Positions 61,561 through 64,000 of a DNA stretch of 64,000 nucleotides are shown piece by piece (position 1 is the stretch's first letter; the number at the start of each line of letters is the position of its first letter). The stretch is from an uncultured candidate division Zixibacteria bacterium (lineage in GTDB: Bacteria; Zixibacteria; MSB-5A5; SM1-73). Location of the stretch: assembly GCA_903908285.1 (NCBI GenBank), contig CAIVRH010000037.1, forward strand, positions 29,702-93,701, read 5' to 3'. The notes beneath the pieces were generated by a model. That model saw only the letters and a list, made by a program, of their open reading frames with translations, was not told the DNA's origin and searched no databases. A program made the position numbers and the translations under genes.

Positions 61561-61710
61561 TTTTCGTCATAGTCAAACCCCGAAGGGGTATGACATTTAT
61601 AGTCATTGGGTTTGCTCAATCAGGTACGATTCCGAAGGAATCGAAGAAAAGGATAGAATGGGTGTTGCTATAAACGTTTAATGCCTTCGGCATTGCACTA
61701 TGTTTCATCT
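61561..61710. repeat. CCCCGAAGGGG-type and GATTCCGAAGGAATC-type short palindromes
   Basis: GTCAAACCCCGAAGGGGTAT, CGATTCCGAAGGAATCGA and ATGCCTTCGGCATTGC occur within 130 bases. All share a central C-GAAGG or C-TTCGG core. They form a small family of GAAG-loop hairpins distinct from R1-R8, just downstream of the third C39-like gene. Confidence 0.65.
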
Positions 61711-61722
61711 TTCTTTATTAGC

Positions 61723-63564
61723 TTATTTTAGCAAAACCATTCGTCTGGTTTGAGAGAATTCACCTGCCTTCAGTTGATAGAAATAAATACCGGAACTCAC
61801 TTCCCTGCCCCGATCATCCTTCCCATTCCAACTCACGGTCATAGTACCATTCTGCCTCTCATCTTTCACCAGGGTTCTGACTTTCTGTCCCAGGATATTG
61901 TAAATAGCAAGCGATACTTCAGTCGGTTTTGATAAGTTATACTTAATCTCGGTCTGATTATTGAAAGGATTGGGATAGTTGGGAAAAAGCTCGAAGCCTT
62001 TGGGCAATTCGACCTCATCTTCGGCTACAGAGGATGATTTGGGGGAAATCAATATGGCATATTCCACCACGGCATACAAGCTTTGGGTGGAATCATAGGA
62101 GTGGGTATAAGATAATTGACCTGGTTGGAAATTAAGTCCTTCGAATCGAGAGAGCCAGGGTAAATTGCCATCATGGTAGTCCTTGAGTCTCCATAAAGTC
62201 CCGTAGGAACCCAGGGTAAGGATGTCCGAAACATACATATCCTGCGAAACAAAACCGGCAGTGTTATGTAAAGTATGATCGTCCGGGTGCGGATCGTGGA
62301 CCGGCAGAATTCTTCCTTTGGCGCCGGTTTCGGTTTGGTCGAATGCCGGATCGCTTATCGCTACCCAATTGGAATCGGAACAGGAGCCAGCCATGGAAAC
62401 ATAGTGCCCGCCGATTCTATACCAAACATTTTCTATCTCCTGCCACAAACCTAACAGAAGAACGATGCTTCCCGATCCCATCAAGGAATCGGTCATGTCA
62501 GAAAAGGTCGGATTCTGCAGGATTCGACTATGGTAATTCAAGCTGTGTTCGATAAAAAACGAATCCAGCCCGACTCGAATCGAATCCACATCCGTCCCTC
62601 CACCAGCGGATGGATGGGCATGAAAATAACCCGAAAGAAGTCGAATCAAACTGTCGGGATTGATGCCGGATGGGGAGGCATGAAGCCAAACCAAGCCGTT
62701 TGCCACAGCCGAGGGCGCATCCAGCGCCACCGTGTCCGAGCCAAACTGATATTGGTCGAAATCGGGCGTGCCGGAAGGGGCTCTGGTGGTTGTTGGTTTC
62801 CAATACCAGCATTCCTCGCAATCTATGGCCTGGGGATAACCGGTAATTCGCAGGATGGCCCTTCCCGGCATATCGTATGCCACCCAGGCGGTATCCCATC
62901 TGTAGTACTTCTGTTTTATAACCAGCCAATCCTGATTGGTGTCGGGAATGTCGGTTTTGTCGCTCATCATCAAACTGGCGTAACCGGAATCGGAAGGGCC
63001 GGTATAGATTACCTCTAAGAAGAAAGGTTTGGTGATGCACCAAGTTGCACCCAGACTCAAGTTGATGGGGGGGCGTGGATTCTCTTTCAGGTAACCCGAA
63101 TCAGAGGGGATGGTGAACGATTCGGAGTAGCCTGGGATGATCTCACCGGGGATTTTTATACTGTCTTCGGGGGCGCGAGCTTGTCGAATATTCACTGTAA
63201 GATCCACAGGCCAGGTGAAGCCTGTGGGACCATATAGATAAAAGTATACATTGGTAATTTTGAAAGGATAGACGCTATCGGAACTACACACAGCCGGGTC
63301 CATGTAAACGGCTATTCCGTCATTAGTCCCGAATCCGTTCCAGTAATATGCCAGCGAGTCATGATCATATTGGATGTGGCAGAATCCGGAAGCGCCTTTG
63401 GAGAGAAACGGATTTTGGTATGCCGGGTGCGGCGGAATGACCAGAGGTGTTTTTCTCTCGTAACCGTAACCGGTGGTAATATATAAGAGTGCAAACCAGA
63501 GAAAGAAAAACCCCCAAATTAGAATAGACCGGTTACAGACAGCAAAAAAGCGTTTTATGTTCAT
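61723..63564 (-). CDS. Secreted C39-like paralogue lacking the catalytic cysteine, with FlgD-like sorting domain
   Basis: A 613-residue paralogue of the two upstream-adjacent proteins. It has a signal peptide (about 1-34, LIWGFFFLWFALLYITTGYG), the same N-terminal region, and one peptidase-like domain in which the Cys motif reads DTVALDAPSAVANGLVWL: Asp282 replaces the Cys and Ala the following Gly. The His motif remains (RIGGHYVSMAGSC, His387) and so does AISDPAFDQTETGAKG. The sorting domain is intact (NYPNPFNNQTEIKYNLS, ending TRRMVLLK). It is therefore a likely pseudoenzyme, perhaps a binding protein. A GGGAG ribosome site precedes ATG 63564. Confidence 0.82.
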   Translation of the reverse strand: MNIKRFFAVCNRSILIWGFFFLWFALLYITTGYGYERKTPLVIPPHPAYQNPFLSKGASGFCHIQYDHDSLAYYWNGFGTNDGIAVYMDPAVCSSDSVYPFKITNVYFYLYGPTGFTWPVDLTVNIRQARAPEDSIKIPGEIIPGYSESFTIPSDSGYLKENPRPPINLSLGATWCITKPFFLEVIYTGPSDSGYASLMMSDKTDIPDTNQDWLVIKQKYYRWDTAWVAYDMPGRAILRITGYPQAIDCEECWYWKPTTTRAPSGTPDFDQYQFGSDTVALDAPSAVANGLVWLHASPSGINPDSLIRLLSGYFHAHPSAGGGTDVDSIRVGLDSFFIEHSLNYHSRILQNPTFSDMTDSLMGSGSIVLLLGLWQEIENVWYRIGGHYVSMAGSCSDSNWVAISDPAFDQTETGAKGRILPVHDPHPDDHTLHNTAGFVSQDMYVSDILTLGSYGTLWRLKDYHDGNLPWLSRFEGLNFQPGQLSYTHSYDSTQSLYAVVEYAILISPKSSSVAEDEVELPKGFELFPNYPNPFNNQTEIKYNLSKPTEVSLAIYNILGQKVRTLVKDERQNGTMTVSWNGKDDRGREVSSGIYFYQLKAGEFSQTRRMVLLK

Positions 63565-63835
63565 TTCGCCACTCCCTGGTTAGTTCCTCAAAACATTATA
63601 CTACGGGAAGGCTGAAAATAAAAGAGTTTTTTCTCCGGTAAGATAATTCAAGGAGTTCGTTATTGTGGTTTAGAGGATAATATCCGGTTATACATAGAGC
63701 AGGGTTTATCCTGAAGAGGTTCATCCTGAAGGGCATTTAGTCCTGCGATTTGAGAGGGGGGATGAATTCCCCCCTCTATGAGAGAGTATATTTTTATTCA
63801 TAGAGCAGGGCATTTAGCCCTGCGATTTGGATCAG
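63565..63835. repeat. R2 repeats
   Basis: 63689-63832: two R2-type units, GAGCAGGGTTTATCCTGAAG then GGGGGATGAATTCCCCCC and GAGCAGGGCATTTAGCCCTG. The first is diverged by an internal TTCATCCTGAAG duplication. No gene is seen. Confidence 0.7.
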
Positions 63836-64000
63836 TAGTCTTGAATAATGTAGCGGAAACCGGGTTAATGGTAAAAACGTGTTGGTTTTTTGTGGTTGAT
63901 AATAATTGAGACATACCATACGAGATAAGCTTCTCTTCTCAATTTAGATAAACCACGATGTTGCCGGTAGTGTTGTTTGAGCATGCCAAATCTCCCTTCT
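63836..64000. other. Window end without an identifiable gene
   Basis: AT-rich sequence with no frame of useful length and no repeat of the families above, except a GTAGCGGAAACC fragment (R3) at 63850. A gene could begin beyond the edge. Confidence 0.4.

Noticed and set aside
1..64000. tRNA, rRNA and well-known riboswitch genes
   Set aside because: I scanned the gaps by eye and saw no cloverleaf, rRNA core sequence or known riboswitch motif; a covariance-model search would be decisive.

Overview
The window reads as a contig from an uncultivated bacterium of the FCB group, most likely Zixibacteria or a close relative. This is an inference from gene content. The clues are secreted proteins that end in a FlgD-like / type IX-like sorting domain finishing in R-M-V/L-L-L-K, a cohesin-like protein with a type I dockerin pair of the form common in that phylum, a DUF6754 membrane protein, and an McsA-McsB-ClpC arginine-phosphorylation cassette. 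Intergenic space is unusually rich in short dispersed palindromic repeats, which recur in at least eight families. TAG, TAA and TGA all end core genes, so the standard code applies. I recognised no rRNA, tRNA or CRISPR array.

Layout. 1-7.8 kb (+): tilS (cut by the window edge), an ornithine-type aminotransferase, hpt, ftsH, folE, folP and an MGMT-fold protein. 7.8-12.7 kb is an accessory island: a signal-peptide ORF fragment, a B12-type radical SAM gene, an internally deleted IS3-family element, a STAS-Ser/Thr kinase fusion gene, a longer decayed copy of the same IS, and the 3' end of a PAP2 phosphatase gene cut at the IS boundary. 12.7-19.6 kb (+): cdaA, obgE, dprA, ptsH-ptsI and a bifunctional phosphoglucose/phosphomannose isomerase. 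19.9-25.1 kb (+) holds six consecutive genes for membrane or membrane-anchored proteins, mostly of unknown function, including DUF6754 and LiaF-like proteins.

25.2-37.4 kb is mostly minus strand: a dockerin protein, icd, a broken four-helix-bundle gene, leuD, leuC, a lone response regulator, the two fumarase subunits and elbB. It is interrupted on the plus strand by a GH35-like protein that lacks the canonical acid/base residue. 37.4-43.7 kb (minus): rpmA, a HicBA toxin-antitoxin pair, clpC, mcsB, mcsA and lolD. 44.4-53.9 kb: two large multi-pass membrane proteins (one with TPRs), rarA, a TPR protein with exact 120-bp DNA repeats, and murJ. 54.3-56.1 kb: rpsT with a clear promoter, then a ferredoxin and geranylgeranyl-reductase pair. 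56.4-63.6 kb (minus): three tandem paralogous secreted proteins with papain/C39-like domains; the third has lost the predicted catalytic cysteine.

How they fit together: much of the window is housekeeping (tRNA modification, folate, purine salvage, protein quality control, envelope biogenesis, TCA reactions). The most unusual parts are the IS-flanked STAS-kinase island, the DUF6754 membrane cluster, the C39-like secreted array and the LeuCD-Icd-fumarase neighbourhood.
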